Shown: positions 50,701 through 62,442 of the stretch, one piece after another
Numbering within the stretch: position 1 is the first letter of the stretch
Layout: every line of letters starts with the position of its first letter
Origin: Progne subis subis
Lineage: Eukaryota > Chordata > Aves > Passeriformes > Hirundinidae
Assembly: GCA_022316685.1 (NCBI GenBank)
Contig: JAKJHU010000099.1
Location: forward strand, 2,225,668-2,289,667
Length of the DNA stretch: 64,000 nucleotides
Direction of reading: 5' to 3'
Notes under the pieces: model-generated
The model's database searches: none
What the model saw: the letters and a program-made list of their open reading frames with translations, nothing else
Told to the model about the DNA's origin: nothing
Translations under genes and position numbers: made by a program

Positions 50701-53700
50701 CTTCTCGCTCCCAAGATGATTTTTTTTTTTCTTTCAGGGTAGATTGCATGTTCTGTGTTTGCTGGAGGTAGTTGAGTTGTTCAGTTAGTTTTTAAGATCA
50801 CAGTCGTTGAAATTTCTTCATTTAATTTGGCTGTAGCAAAAGTTTCTGCAGTTTTTTCTTAAACAGTTGTCAAAACAGTTTAATACCCAAATGTGTTATT
50901 GGTAAGTTTGTAAAAAATGTTCAGTAAAAACCTCTGAAGAAAAAGTTCTAATTCATTTGACTCAGTGTTCCTGGTTCTGTAGTTCCTGTGGATTTCAGTC
51001 CCTGAGGAAGAATGCTTAGCTGGAGTGTTGGGGAATAAATTCACCAAAACTGCGTGGTTGGGGTTTTTTGATCACTCTTGTGATCATCAGTGTCACAGAA
51101 TGTGATGAGTTTTCCTGTGTAGACTTCTGATTTTACATATCTGTATACTGCTGCTTTCTGAAATGAGTATTTTTGTATTAACATTTCAAAAGGGATTAGC
51201 TTTGGAGAATAATTGCTGTCACTAACCCCATTAGCACAACTGCTGCTCCTGGCATGCAGGTGCAACAGCAGCTCTGGGTCTGACTGGGCCAGTGTTTGTG
51301 GCAGCTCCATTCAGGTCATGTGTGATTTGTTCTACACCTGAAACTTGAGAGCTGAGAGAAAACTTGGCTGTAGTTTGAGGTGCTAGGGCTGTCCTCTCTT
51401 GAAATACCTTTTGAAAGATGCTCTTAAACCTTGTTGCCAGTTCCTGTTGGATGAACATAGGATGAAGACCCAAATTTATTCTAAAAATTTTCACTGCTCT
51501 GCTGCACTGTTTGTTTCCAAGTGTGATGTTGAGCTGTCTTTAAATATTTCAGTGAGCTCTTCCTCAGCTTGTGACATCGTCTGATGGAGCTGCAGGGAAG
51601 CATCAACACCAGATGGGGGACTGGGGGTAGGGGACAAAGATTGCTCTAAGGTGTTGCCAGCCTGTGCTTCATGTAGAAAGGATCACAGGCTGGCTGTGCT
51701 TCGGTGCATCTGAATTATCTCCTGGTTGTCTCACCAAGGGGCATTGTCCAGTGACCGCTGCTCTTCCTTCCAGAACCTTCATTCCATTAAATCCCAGCTT
51801 TCTGCATGGGAACATTTGTTCAGACTGGTTTGTTTGCTGTCTTTCCAGTCCCAGCCTCAAGCCTGGGTTTAGAAGCAAACAGAACCTCCTCCATGAAGTC
51901 AAGATTGGGTTTCCTGTATTTTCTATTCATGTGTGGTCCTCTCATATCCCTGCTTCCCCACCTCTAATAGCTGTAGAGTTGCATTTCATGGAGAAGTGGA
52001 ATTTCCTTATCTTGTCTTGGATTTTTCATCTCCCCTGCGTGGGTGGACTGGCAGAACCAGTGTTCTGTTCTGGATCTCCCTGCAGCCCAACAACCATTGT
52101 TGCCTGGTGTTGCAGATCCATTGCTTTGAGCATTGGAAAAACAGAACCTGTTCCTGCAAGATGGAAGAACTGAAGCTGACAAAGGTAAGCCAGCCAAAAC
52201 CCAGTCTTGAGATCAAATGTACAAAGAATTTCCCAGATGGGTTTCCCTGTGCTCAGAGCATTGCAAAAGTAGATTTCTTGCCTTTGCTTGTGCCCTGCCT
52301 TGCCCAGCTTTTGGCAGAATGAGGGTAGTGTTGGTATTCCATGCATGATGATTAAAGGATATTTCCTTCTTCTATGATTATACCATACATGACGATTTTG
52401 TCTTGACAGCAACATTAATTTATTCTAATATTTACTATTGTGTATCAGCAAGGTTCAGAGCTAAAACTGCTTTCCTGTAAAGTAAATTTACCACAACAGC
52501 ACACACCCATGTGTAGAAAATATTAAGTATCTCACAGGTTGCCCTTGCTCATTTCAGAAACAATTCGTGAGAAACAAAAATAAAGACAATGCTATGAAGC
52601 TCAGCAGAGGTTTGCAAAGTACCAGAGCTTTACTATTAATTGAGGTTGGAGCCTGCTGGCAATTTTTAGACTCTGATTAGAGCCTGGTGGAGACCACTGT
52701 TGGTGCTCTAGCACAAATGGGCTGCTGCATGTGAGGTTTTGGCACATTATTTTTCTATTAATTTATGACCCACATGTTGCAATGCTTGACTGTTCCAGCA
52801 AAACCTTGCCAGGCTTTATTAAAGGGAAGGGAATAGGTGTGGCAGGCACAAAGCTTTTACATTCTCAATATGTTATTGACCAGAGTGCTGTCACTTCTAG
52901 CTGTTTCTCTTTCCAACAAAACTCATTATTCCCCATAAAAGTTAAGCACAAGAGGATGTGTTGCTCTGGGTTCTATCAGCTCTAGTAGTTTACCTACATC
53001 AAATTCTGATGGCTTTCCATGTGCTGCAATTACTTATGCAGTACCTGAGCTGTAGTTCCTCCTACCTGTTTCATTTCAAACACCCGTTTAACAGACTGTG
53101 CAGCAGCTGCAGTCATGGCTCCCACAAGGATAAGATTGATGTGTGCTCCTTTCCTTTTTCCCTTTTCAACTGAGTAAGTTCTCATGTTTTGCTACAAATC
53201 AGCATTTTCTGATTTTTATTGGAGTTTGGAGTATTCACGTTTCAGCCTTGTCTGTTTTGCAGGTTGCTTTGTCTTGGTTCATTCAAGTGAAGCCCCAGCA
53301 CATGAATCACTCCATTTAGATCCGTGAAAAACTGACCAAGACCAAGCAAGCAGAGTAAACCAAGAGCCTTCTGAGTTTGATGCCTGTAACTGTCTCCTGG
53401 TGGCATCTTTGAGGAGGATTTGATTCTTGTGGTCACAGGGCAAGACAGTCCAGCCACAGGCATGTAATAAATTATGCTTAATAAATGATTCCAAAAAGCT
53501 GCCTTTATGTGTTTGCTTTTGTGACTGCTCTATTAGACACCAAAAAGTGCTAGGGAGAATCTCTAAATGTACTACTGGTTTTCCTCCAGTTTTTCTGTGC
53601 TGAACAGGCTGGCTTGGAAATCTGGTGCTAACCAGAGGGAGAAATAGGGAGAGATTCTTCTGCTTCTCAAAATACCCTGCATGTCAGGGAGCCTTCCAGC

Positions 53701-54109
53701 CTCCTGTGAGCACAGCCTGTGATTTAAATAAACCCAGTCAATTTTAAATGGCAGAAAACTAGGGGAGAGGTAAGCAAGAGGTACCAAGACGTTTCTCCAC
53801 TTGCCCAGTGTGAACCCCCCTCCTGTTGTGACATTGTTTGCGGAGACACAGACTGGGAATTGAAATAGGATTGTGGACCAAGCTGAAGCATCACACAGTA
53901 TTTCAAGCTGCTCCAACAAATTAACTATTTAACACTCTGCTAATGTTGTGCACACACTTATTGCCTCCCAGCATGAAAATCAAGCAAATAATTGCAACAA
54001 GCTTCTGCCCGGTAGAAATCACTGTAATATAATGAGAAACTTTGTCCTGTGAGTAAACAGAAGGAACAGGAAGCTGTTGGAAGCAAGTGGATATTGCTTT
54101 AGATGCAGG

Positions 54110-54133
54110 AAAAAAAAAAAAAAAAAAAAAAAA
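54110..54133. repeat. Homopolymer A24
   Basis: Twenty-four consecutive A bases lie 1.35 kb before exon 5. The sequence just upstream shows no AATAAA and nothing I recognise as a processed gene copy, so I do not call a retropseudogene. Confidence 0.95.
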
Positions 54134-55479
54134 TTAGGAGTGCTCTGTGTCCGCGCCTTCAGCTCCGGGTGCCGTTCAGGCTGCTGTGGTTCTCCTCGGT
54201 AACGTAGCAACTGCACCACACCCCCTCCTGCTGCAGGATGCTAAAGAGCCCTTGGAGCACTATCTGCTGTACTGCACGGGAACTGCACCACTTCTAATTA
54301 CCAGAGCACTGCCAGCTCAGAGGGGTTGGGGTTTTGGGTTTTTTTTCATCCCGTGGAATGACAAGGAAATTCTTTGTTCTCTGTCCAGTAATCCTGTGTT
54401 TTCTTTCAATGTTTCTGTAGTAATCTTATTTTTATTGCAGAAGAGGACTGTGTTAGTTTTAAATCAGTACCAGAATTGTATCTATCGGTGCGTTTTATCT
54501 CGTTTCAAAGTAAGTTGGTGATTAAAAATAAGCATTCTTAGCCACCTGGTGCTCTTCTCGTTTAGTGCTCCTGTATGGTGGTATTATGTTAACGTTTTGG
54601 AAGAATACTCAAGGATTTGAGCATGTTTTTCTTCTCACTTAGACTTTGCAAATGACTGAAAAGCTTTCCCCACTCCTAACCTCTCTTCTGTTGTGCAACA
54701 AAAGACCTTTCATTTAAGCATCTTGATTTCCAAGCACAAGGAATCGTCTCTGGGCATTACTGAACGTTTGACTTAAGGTGTGATGAATCCTCTTATGCCA
54801 AGTTGAATTTTTTGATGTATGCTCTAGATTAATGTTTAATTTACCTAAAATGAGTGTGGAATTAGTTATTCAGAGTTTCTTTTTTAAAGTTGTTCTGTTC
54901 AGATGTTGGGTTTTGTACAAAATCTCCTAAGTCTGCATTGGATGTCACAGCCTGACTCGGTTTGTCAGGGCTGTTTCCTTTGCTGCCTCTCTTAGAAAGA
55001 TGATAATTATAACAGTGCAAAAGCTTATTCTGGCTTCGTGACCTGCATGCAGGAAAGCTTTTTAAACAATTTGAAAACTTACTCACTGATTTCTTTAGAT
55101 GTATTGGTTTCTTACTGTACTGACTTACCAGTTGTTGTCACTTCACTTTGGTATCAGTCTTGGGGAGGGACACGTTTTGGTGACATGTGGCACAGCAGCC
55201 ATTGCAAAATAATGGTATTGGTATTGCTGAACTTTTAGGTTTCTTTATTTCTTAGAATATAAGAAATCCTAGTGTAGTTCAGAAAGCTTCTGCAGCTTCT
55301 TGTGACTTGAGTACAGAAATACCAATAGCCTCCCTAAACCAGTATAAAACTGTATTTGGAGCCGTGCATGTAATACCATAAATCCCTGGCAATATTGCAA
55401 AAACTCTATAAAAATGCAAATTACTGGTTTTTTAACTTGATAATGCTTATGCATCCCCTCCCCCTTTCTGTCTTTATAG

Positions 55480-55649
55480 GTCTACGAGGGCTAATCAATC
55501 TTGGGAACACATGTTTTATGAACTGTATTGTCCAGGCACTTACCCACACTCCACTGCTGCGAGATTTCTTCCTCTCCGACAGGCACAAATGTGAAATGCA
55601 AAGCCCCAGCTCATGTCTGGTCTGTGAAATGTCTACGCTCTTTCAGGAG
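55480..55649 (+). CDS. USP22: USP22-like deubiquitinase, exon 5 (catalytic Cys box)
   Basis: This 170-bp exon (phase 1 in, phase 0 out) encodes a split Gly, then [20 protein letters not shown], the USP family Cys box, followed by [20 protein letters not shown] and [16 protein letters not shown]. The catalytic cysteine is the TGT at 55512-55514. Counting from the human start gives residue 185, the known USP22 nucleophile position. The Asn of GNTC (AAC, 55506-55508) is the residue that supports the oxyanion hole. Both are intact, so nothing here suggests an inactive enzyme. The acceptor has an excellent pyrimidine tract (CCCCTTTCTGTCTTTATAG) and the donor is GAG|GTGAGT. Read-through beyond the donor would add 47 residues with a CxxC-x8-CxxC pattern before a stop at 55791-55793. 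Compared with human (from memory) Arg becomes Lys in HKCEM and Ser becomes Thr in EMST. Confidence 0.98.
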
Positions 55650-58600
55650 GTGAGTGCTCTTTGCCACAAAGCATCGCCTTGCCACAGATGCCGTTTCTTA
55701 CCCCGAAAGGAATTGTGTTCTGTTTGCAAATATAAAGGGAGTGCAAGTCATATTTCCCCTCAAAATGTAGTAAAACGAAGCAGTAAAGATTGAGACCTCA
55801 CTGTCAAAAATACCCATCTGCTGAAAAGAAAACTAACGGCTTTCAAGTTCTGTTGTGAAGTCACCCTTGTTTAGGCAAAGCTGGTAGTGGAAATAATTAC
55901 AGCACTGCCTGTTCTTCTGAGACTGATCTGGGAGTCCTTAGTCTTAAAGCTGAATGTGTGCTTTAATTAAAAGTGCAAGTTGTAACTGGAAAATATGTCA
56001 TGAGCTCTTTGGGTGATAATGGGAGCGAGAATAAAGCAGTAGTATACATCCTTGTGGTTTAAGGTGCTGGATTATGTAGGTCTGTATGAATATTTTAAAG
56101 ATCTCAATTCAGTGCTTGTTCACTGGCAGAAACATCTTTTCTGTCATCTCTTACGTGCAAACCCAGTAAGGGCCAGGAAGGAGGATAAAGAGAAGTGAAT
56201 GTGTTGCCACAGTTTGTGTCTTCCCTGTACAAGCTGCACCTCTTTCCCTTTCCCACTCAGGAATCTGGCTTTGCAGTGTGTCTTTACTGTAGGTCTGCTC
56301 TGTGCTGTATGAGACAGGCACAGGCTTTTCCTTAATAAGTAGTCTTTATTAACTATCTTAATTCCACATCAGTAATGTAAGGACTGGGGGTGGACACGGG
56401 CTCCTAGTTCTAAGATGTCTTTCAAAACAAACCCAGTTCTTTGCCTTTCCCTCAGTGGTAGAGCTGCTTTCTTGGAAAGTAAAATAAAACCAAAAAACCA
56501 AAAAGAGCTATAGTGTACGTGCTGTCATGGAGCGTTTAAAATTGCTGGAGATGTCTGTACACAGGGCAGGTTTTCTGTGGATGTGCTGTTGTGGAATTTC
56601 ATTCTGACAGGGACCAACCTAAAATAGCTTTACCTTTATCTTGTGATTTTCAATTTGATTTTACTCTTGTGCCTTTTTCACAAGAGATGATTCTTTTTGG
56701 TCACTGTAGGTGAGTTAAACATACTTATAAGAAGGTAAAGCCCCTTTAGTTGTTCCAGTACAAAGCTGTTTTCTGCTCATACTCAAGACTTCTGGGGAAT
56801 TGCAACGTTTCACGCTGTTATCAATCATTAGCTCTATGTAGTATTTCTTACTTTTTGTTCTGTTTTTCAATTGTTCCTGAGTCTGTCAGGAAAAGAGGTA
56901 AAAACAAAAGGCAGGCAGACCAATAGGTAGCAGCTGTAGGATTATTGAAACCAGATGTGCAGTTAAGTGGGGAAATACCACAATGCCTAGATAAAAAAAA
57001 TCAGTCATGGTACAAAAATACCAGTTTCTGTACACTGTTAAAGCAGAAACCGATTAGCTTATTTTAAAATAAGGAACTATTATATTCTTGATATCCTTTC
57101 CTGAAATAGTGATATAAAGTCTTATGCTGATGAACATCACCGCACTCTACTAACACATGGGTTTTTTAAAAAAACCCTTGGGAAAGGGGACATGAGTGTT
57201 AGGTTACAGATTGAGAGGCTGCAGGAAAGATCAAGACTCTCTAGGTAATGATTTTTGCTTCCATTTTTGTGTGTGGAGCCCTGTTGATGGCTTGGGATGC
57301 CTTTTGCCCTACTGTGAGCATGGAACAAAGACCAGGCTGTTATCCAAAATGGGGGTTAAATGCACCATTTGTATTAGTTTCAGTTGTAATCAAGTTAAAT
57401 TTCATATGCAACTTTGGGAAGCTCGGCCTCCATTTTCAAATCAAAATGCATGCCTACACTTGCATTAGTTCTATTAATTAAATGTTCTGCAACATGAGCG
57501 TGTATGGATGAGGGAACAGCCATATCTGTGACCCCAGACTGTGCAGACAGCAATAGTCCCTGTCCTTATTTCACATTAAATACTCCAGCCATGTGCTGTG
57601 GGAGGACACAGAAAGTGACTCAAGCTCCTTGAAGTAAAACTGGAGTTTAATCCTCCTAAGCAAAGCTGCTGGGTCTGTAACCAACTCGGTGGATTTTAAC
57701 TGACAAGCAGTAAATACCTTACTGTTTTTATGGCTGTCAGCACCCATTGTACAGCTCTGTTCTCAGTGAGTTTTAATTTCTTTGCATTCAGAATAAAAAT
57801 GAAAATTTGGATTTCTTTGGAGCAGTGTGGTCACGTTTCACGTCCCAGCTCTGTGCACTGGTTCCAGTGAAGATTCTGTCGCTGCCTTTGCAGAGCTGAG
57901 GTCTGAGTGAAGGAAGGCAAACCAGGAGATCTCAGTGCTATGGTTAAGAATTCCTTTGTAATTGAATTACCAGGGAAACTTTGATTCAGGTTCTGTCTTG
58001 TTTCTACATAGCTTTCCCACCGGGATTAACTGGTGTGGTTATCCCAAAGCATCTTACCCAGGGACAAACAATCAGGGCAAGGGTTAATTTCATCTCCCCT
58101 CCACCCTTCTTTTCTGAAGGTGTGATCTTAGACAAATGGAATGCCAGGGGATCTGATGAGTGCCTGAGTGGGAGCTCTCCAGGAGAAAAAAATCGAGACT
58201 GTGTTGAGCATGAAGTGAAACTTGCTATATATAAATAAGCAAGTTTTGCCCTTTTGCCTCCTAAACAGAAGTTACCATCCCACTTTTGTTTTGTTTAAGG
58301 TTGTGTAGTTATATAGGTTGAGTGATTTCTCTGTGATAAATAGGAACCTACAAAGTTCTTCCGCCTTGAAGTAGGTTGGTGGTGAGTAATGACTATCAAA
58401 TGGTTCTCAGGACTGAAGTGGTTTTTTTCCTGGTAGCTTTTCTTACAGGCACACCAAGCATTGAACTCTGTTTGTTTTAAAAATATCTGACTGCATCAAT
58501 TAACGTTCTCATTTGTGCTACATGAAACCTATTTCTCAATAGAATCATGGCATGACTTACACTGCATAAGAAAAGGAATGGAAAGGATTTGGGAGTAACA

Positions 58601-59900
58601 GATAGTGGTGAAGCTGGACAGAGGGAAGATAGAACACCCAGAATCCATTCATTGAGCCTTTTGGCTGAAAGGGTTGGTGCACTCCTTTTTACCTCCTGGT
58701 GTTTGTGTTGTAGTTTTGCTTCACCAATAAAAATGAATTTTAGGATGGTCTACACCCTGAGGTTTATCCAAATCCTTCCCAGAATGAGCACTCAGGAAGG
58801 TAGGATTAGAAGATCTGTGTTCGTTCTCATGTGCTCTGTGACTGGAACAGTAAGAATACCTGGGAGTAGGGCAGAATGCAGCAAATCAGAGATAGAAGGA
58901 ACAAAACCATCCTTCTTCCCATCATTACTCATCCTCGTGAACCTATCTCAATGCACAGCACAAGCACAGGAAGAGCTGAGAAGTGAGGACCAAGAGGGAA
59001 AAGGAAGAGATGATTTATGCCTTTGATACCTGAAGATGCTACTGTTGAAGTGACTTTTGTATAAAATAAGTTACAACAAAGGTACAAGAGGAGGGAAAAA
59101 TGTAGTTAAGGCTCTATACATAGACAGAAGCCATGCATTTTGTCATGGAAAATACAAAGTTTGTGCTGGTTTAATAAAACCTTTTCCCTGAAATAAGTGT
59201 AGAACATACAGGGTTCATGCAAGCAAAATGCATTTTGTGATTCTTTGAACCATTGTTCTTTGGGAAATCTCCAGAAGGTGTTCTCCTGCATGTGTTCCAT
59301 GTGCTGCCCAGTCCTTTCATCCATTGTAAATTGTCAGAAAATTTAAAGTCTTTACTGAGAAACAGTTCCAAGAGGAGTATTTTACTTCTCTAATTGGACT
59401 TGAACCTGGTACAGGATTTCTGCCTATAAACTCATAATTACAAAGCTCAGAGACTGTTTAGCAGATACATGTGCAGCATAAATCAAATTTATCTGGTTAT
59501 TCACATAACTGAAAAACTTCTGTACATTTTTTTGGCAGGAGGAGGAGAAAGAAGTACAGATGTGTATGGTGAAGGTCTTGTTTTGTTTTAAAACCTCACT
59601 GGTTTCTGTGTATTTTTGGTAACAATAATACAAATTAAAAAGCCTGTAGTCTTCTAAATCCCCCAAAGATTCTTTCTAAAGTACAACAGCAAGTGTTTTA
59701 AATGGAAAAGCAAGATTACTTTTACTTGGTCTGTGTGTAAGAATGGAGGCTTTGAATCCTGGTTGGTTTGTTCCTTTCTTCCCCCCTTCCTTTTTTTTCC
59801 TGGAACAGCAATTAAGCAGTGTATTACCCAGCACTTTGAAATTGCTCAGACTGGTTCTCTCCAATATAAACAGCTGATACTGCTGAATTGAAACAAATTT

Positions 59901-59954
59901 AAACAAAAAACAAAACAAAACAAAAAAACCAAAAACAAACAAACAACAAAAAAA
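59901..59954 (+). repeat. A/C-only low-complexity tract
   Basis: Fifty-four bases consist only of A and C, with AAAC, CAAAA and ACAAAC units. It is the strand-reversed counterpart of the G/T tract at 32398-32560. The string at 59929-59943 is the exact reverse complement of 32422-32436 (15 bases). Confidence 0.95.
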
Positions 59955-61280
59955 GAGTTTTTTATGTTTGGAACAGTTGTGCCATTGAAGTGTTTTAAAG
60001 ATGACTTGCAAATACATCGTTGTTTATATTTTCACACTTCAGTGAAAAGGTTGGAATAAGACTTTACATGGACTCTTTTCCTTTTTGTGGATTGGAACAG
60101 CTCTGATAGGCTGCTCTTCTTAGCAGCAAGGAAATGACAGAGATGGGATGGATGTTTTAGACATTCCAGTTCAAATATTGTTATTGAATATGCTCAGATT
60201 CTTTGTTTTATTTAATATTTATTCGAGCAGTGAAGCTTTTCCCCCACACCACATTCTGACCAGGCAGGTTTCTCATTTTTTGTGAGATAATAGTTAATAA
60301 TTCGCTAAAGCTTCACGTCAGATCCTTCTCATCCTACTGAGGCAGCAGAGAAATCTGCTGGCAGGTCTTGTGTCTGCAGTGGAGTAATTACATGGAGTGC
60401 TGGTGGTTAAAATGACCGGAGAGCTCTGGGACTAATTGTAAGGAGTGACAGAACAGGGAAGTTTTATTGCTGCAGTTCCCTGAATTATGTTGAGCAGCAG
60501 CTGCGTCAGCAGATTTCAATTACCACACTCCTGCTCCAGCACCTCAGTGTCATCCTTGTTGGCATCAGAGCTAACTATTGATCTTTGTATTTATAGGAGC
60601 ATTGGGTGGTGGTTGGCTGCAGAGGTGCAGCTTCTTGTTTGGGAAAATTTCTGTGGGGGGAAAATACACTAAAATAATGTAGAAAACCCTTACCAATATG
60701 AGGACTTGGTGAAGATTGTGCTGCATTTTGCTAACCTGTCCCTTAAAATACAGTGTTTTCTCTCAGCAGGTTTGTAGCACAGTGCCTGTGCTTGGACTTA
60801 CATAAAATGTTCAGAGACTGTGCAGGGAGAAGCTCAGGGATGGGGAAGGAAGCTCACTTTTCCAATAAGGATGAGAATTACATACTGCTGGGGGTTTAAA
60901 TCTTGGTTTTGTTCTGTGTATTTGCCACTGTCTGTCTTCTGTTTGGGAAGAATGACTGAAAAGAAACTGCCATGGATTTGATAGGATCTTGAGAAAACAT
61001 AATTGTGGTGTTGCAGGCAGCATTTACTGGCAGATACCTTTGCCGAAGGTGAGGGAAGGCAAAATGACTCACAAATGTTCACTTATTAAAAATAAAATGT
61101 TACTCTGTCAAGTGAATAAACTTCTGAGCTTTTTCTGACTCCTGCAGGGACACCACAAGCATCCCTGCTTTGCTTTTGGAACTGGTATCACTGTGCAGGG
61201 ATAAAGGAAGGGCTGAGCCTCAACCCAGGGAAACACAGACTCTTAGCATGGGTGGTTTTTTGGCATGTTTTTAGGGGGAG

Positions 61281-61324
61281 TGGGTTGGTTGGTTGGGGTA
61301 TTTTTTTGTTTGGTTGGTTTTTTT
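61281..61324 (+). repeat. G/T-rich (TTGG)n-like tract
   Basis: This short tract contains GGGTTGGTTGGTTGGGG, then T7 and TTTGGTTGGTTTTTTT. It is of the same kind as the larger tract at 32398-32560 and is opposite in strand bias to the A/C tract 1.3 kb upstream in the same intron. Confidence 0.9.
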
Positions 61325-62294
61325 CAAGTGGGACTTGGCTGATTTTTAATTAAAAAAAAGTTTCAGTGGGCAGTGTCCTCCTGCCCTGTGCTGATTTCCC
61401 TCCCCAGCTGTGTCACTCCCCAGCAGCAGCAGTGTTTCACATCAGGCTGTGCTGATTGAATAATTCATCTGTGCACTCTCTAATGTGCTTCTGGCAAAAT
61501 CACCTGGGGCAGTTTTAGTCACTCTGGAGCCAACTCATCGGATTTTGACTGAAGCAGATGAAGGGGCAGATGCAGGAGCTGGTCCAGCACCAGATTCCCA
61601 GGCAGGGACACCCTGCTGGAGCAGTGATGGCAGCTGGCTTTGGGGATTGCTGACTGAATGGGGACCTTCAGCTCTGCAAACAGCTGGCTCAATAAAGTTG
61701 TTTTTAAAGCCTTTTACAGTGAAAGGCCAGTACTGGCATGAGGCTGCTGCCCTGCTTGGAAATTTTTCCATAAAATTGGACTGTGCACAGCATTTGGATG
61801 CGGAGTTGCCATGGGTCAGGGATTGGCTGACAGTCAGCATCTAATATTCTCATCTTCAGTTGTTTATTCTGATATGGGGGGGGGGTGTTTCATTCACATA
61901 ATTTGTGAATGAAATTGCTGATCCTTTTCAGATGCAGGATTTTTTTCCTCTCTTTCCTCCCCAGCCTATTTTAATAAAAGCCAATGGTAACAGTAAGCAA
62001 ATTGTGAGTGATGTTTGTGTCTGTCTACCCCACTCCCTGCACCCCCACATTTTTCAGGCTAATCCATCACAAACCGATGGAATTTCAGGGGAGGAAACTG
62101 AGCTGCTCAGTTCTAAGATCACTTCTCCAGCAGTCTGTGACAAAATCTGCCTCTCTCCTTTATTATTAAGGCCATCCGAATTAAACATTTTAAATTGATT
62201 TGACTAATTGCGCTCATTTAACTTTTTTAATAATGAAATGCACTGAGGCTGTGTAAGTTGTTAACAGTTGTGTCCTTCTCTTTGCTTTGAGCAG

Positions 62295-62442
62295 TTTTAC
62301 TCTGGGCACCGATCTCCTCACATTCCATATAGGTTATTGCACCTGGTATGGACTCACGCACGGCATTTAGCAGGGTACGAGCAACAAGATGCACACGAGT
62401 TCCTCATTGCTGCATTAGATGTGCTACACAGACACTGCAAAG
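62295..62442 (+). CDS. USP22: USP22-like deubiquitinase, exon 6 (QQD box)
   Basis: This 148-bp exon (phase 0 in, phase 1 out) encodes [40 protein letters not shown] and LDVLHRHCK plus one base, matching human USP22 about residues 231-279 without a gap. [11 protein letters not shown] is the conserved QQD box of USP proteases, part of the thumb subdomain that packs against the catalytic cleft. The YEQQD and HIPY forms fit USP22 better than USP27X or USP51, which have YRQQD. Acceptor CTTTGAGCAG and donor AAAG|GTAAGG are normal. The next coding segment should begin with the rest of Gly and lead to the CNC zinc-binding insert; it is not found before 64000. The His box of the catalytic triad is therefore outside the window. 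Confidence 0.98.

Larger units (their letters stand above)
37077..55479 (+). other. Intron 4 of the USP22-like gene
   Basis: This is the longest complete intron in the window (18.4 kb), from GTGAGT to CTTTCTGTCTTTATAG. It contains two CR1 ends in opposite orientations (43376-43540 minus, 44698-44793 plus), a 9-bp perfect hairpin with a TTCG loop at 43243-43264, an A24 run at 54110-54133 and a weaker juxtaposed acceptor/donor at 42908. The stretches 47230-47830 and 51600-52400 are somewhat richer in G and C and therefore open in several frames on both strands. None of those frames resembles a known protein, and I do not call a nested gene. Confidence 0.88.
55650..62294 (+). other. Intron 5 of the USP22-like gene
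   Basis: This 6.6-kb intron runs from GTGAGT to CTTTGCTTTGAGCAG. It holds an AATAAA at 56030-56035, an A/C-only tract at 59901-59954, a G/T-rich tract at 61281-61324 and a G9 run near 61877. The open frames at 58589-59026 and 61485-61844 do not resemble known proteins. No CR1 tail was recognised here. Confidence 0.88.

Noticed and set aside
51600..52415. Several overlapping open frames on both strands, up to 169 codons
   Set aside because: Slightly higher G+C lowers stop frequency, so frames open on both strands at once. None looks like a known protein and none has a consistent exon structure.
54060..54140. A24 run as the tail of a processed pseudogene
   Set aside because: No AATAAA and no recognisable coding or UTR sequence lies upstream of the tract, and no clear target-site duplication is visible.
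59388..59412. GGACTTGAACCTGG on the plus strand, like the reverse complement of a tRNA T-arm
   Set aside because: The flanking bases do not form a T stem (CCAGG against CCAAT) and no D arm, anticodon arm or acceptor stem is found upstream in the proper spacing.
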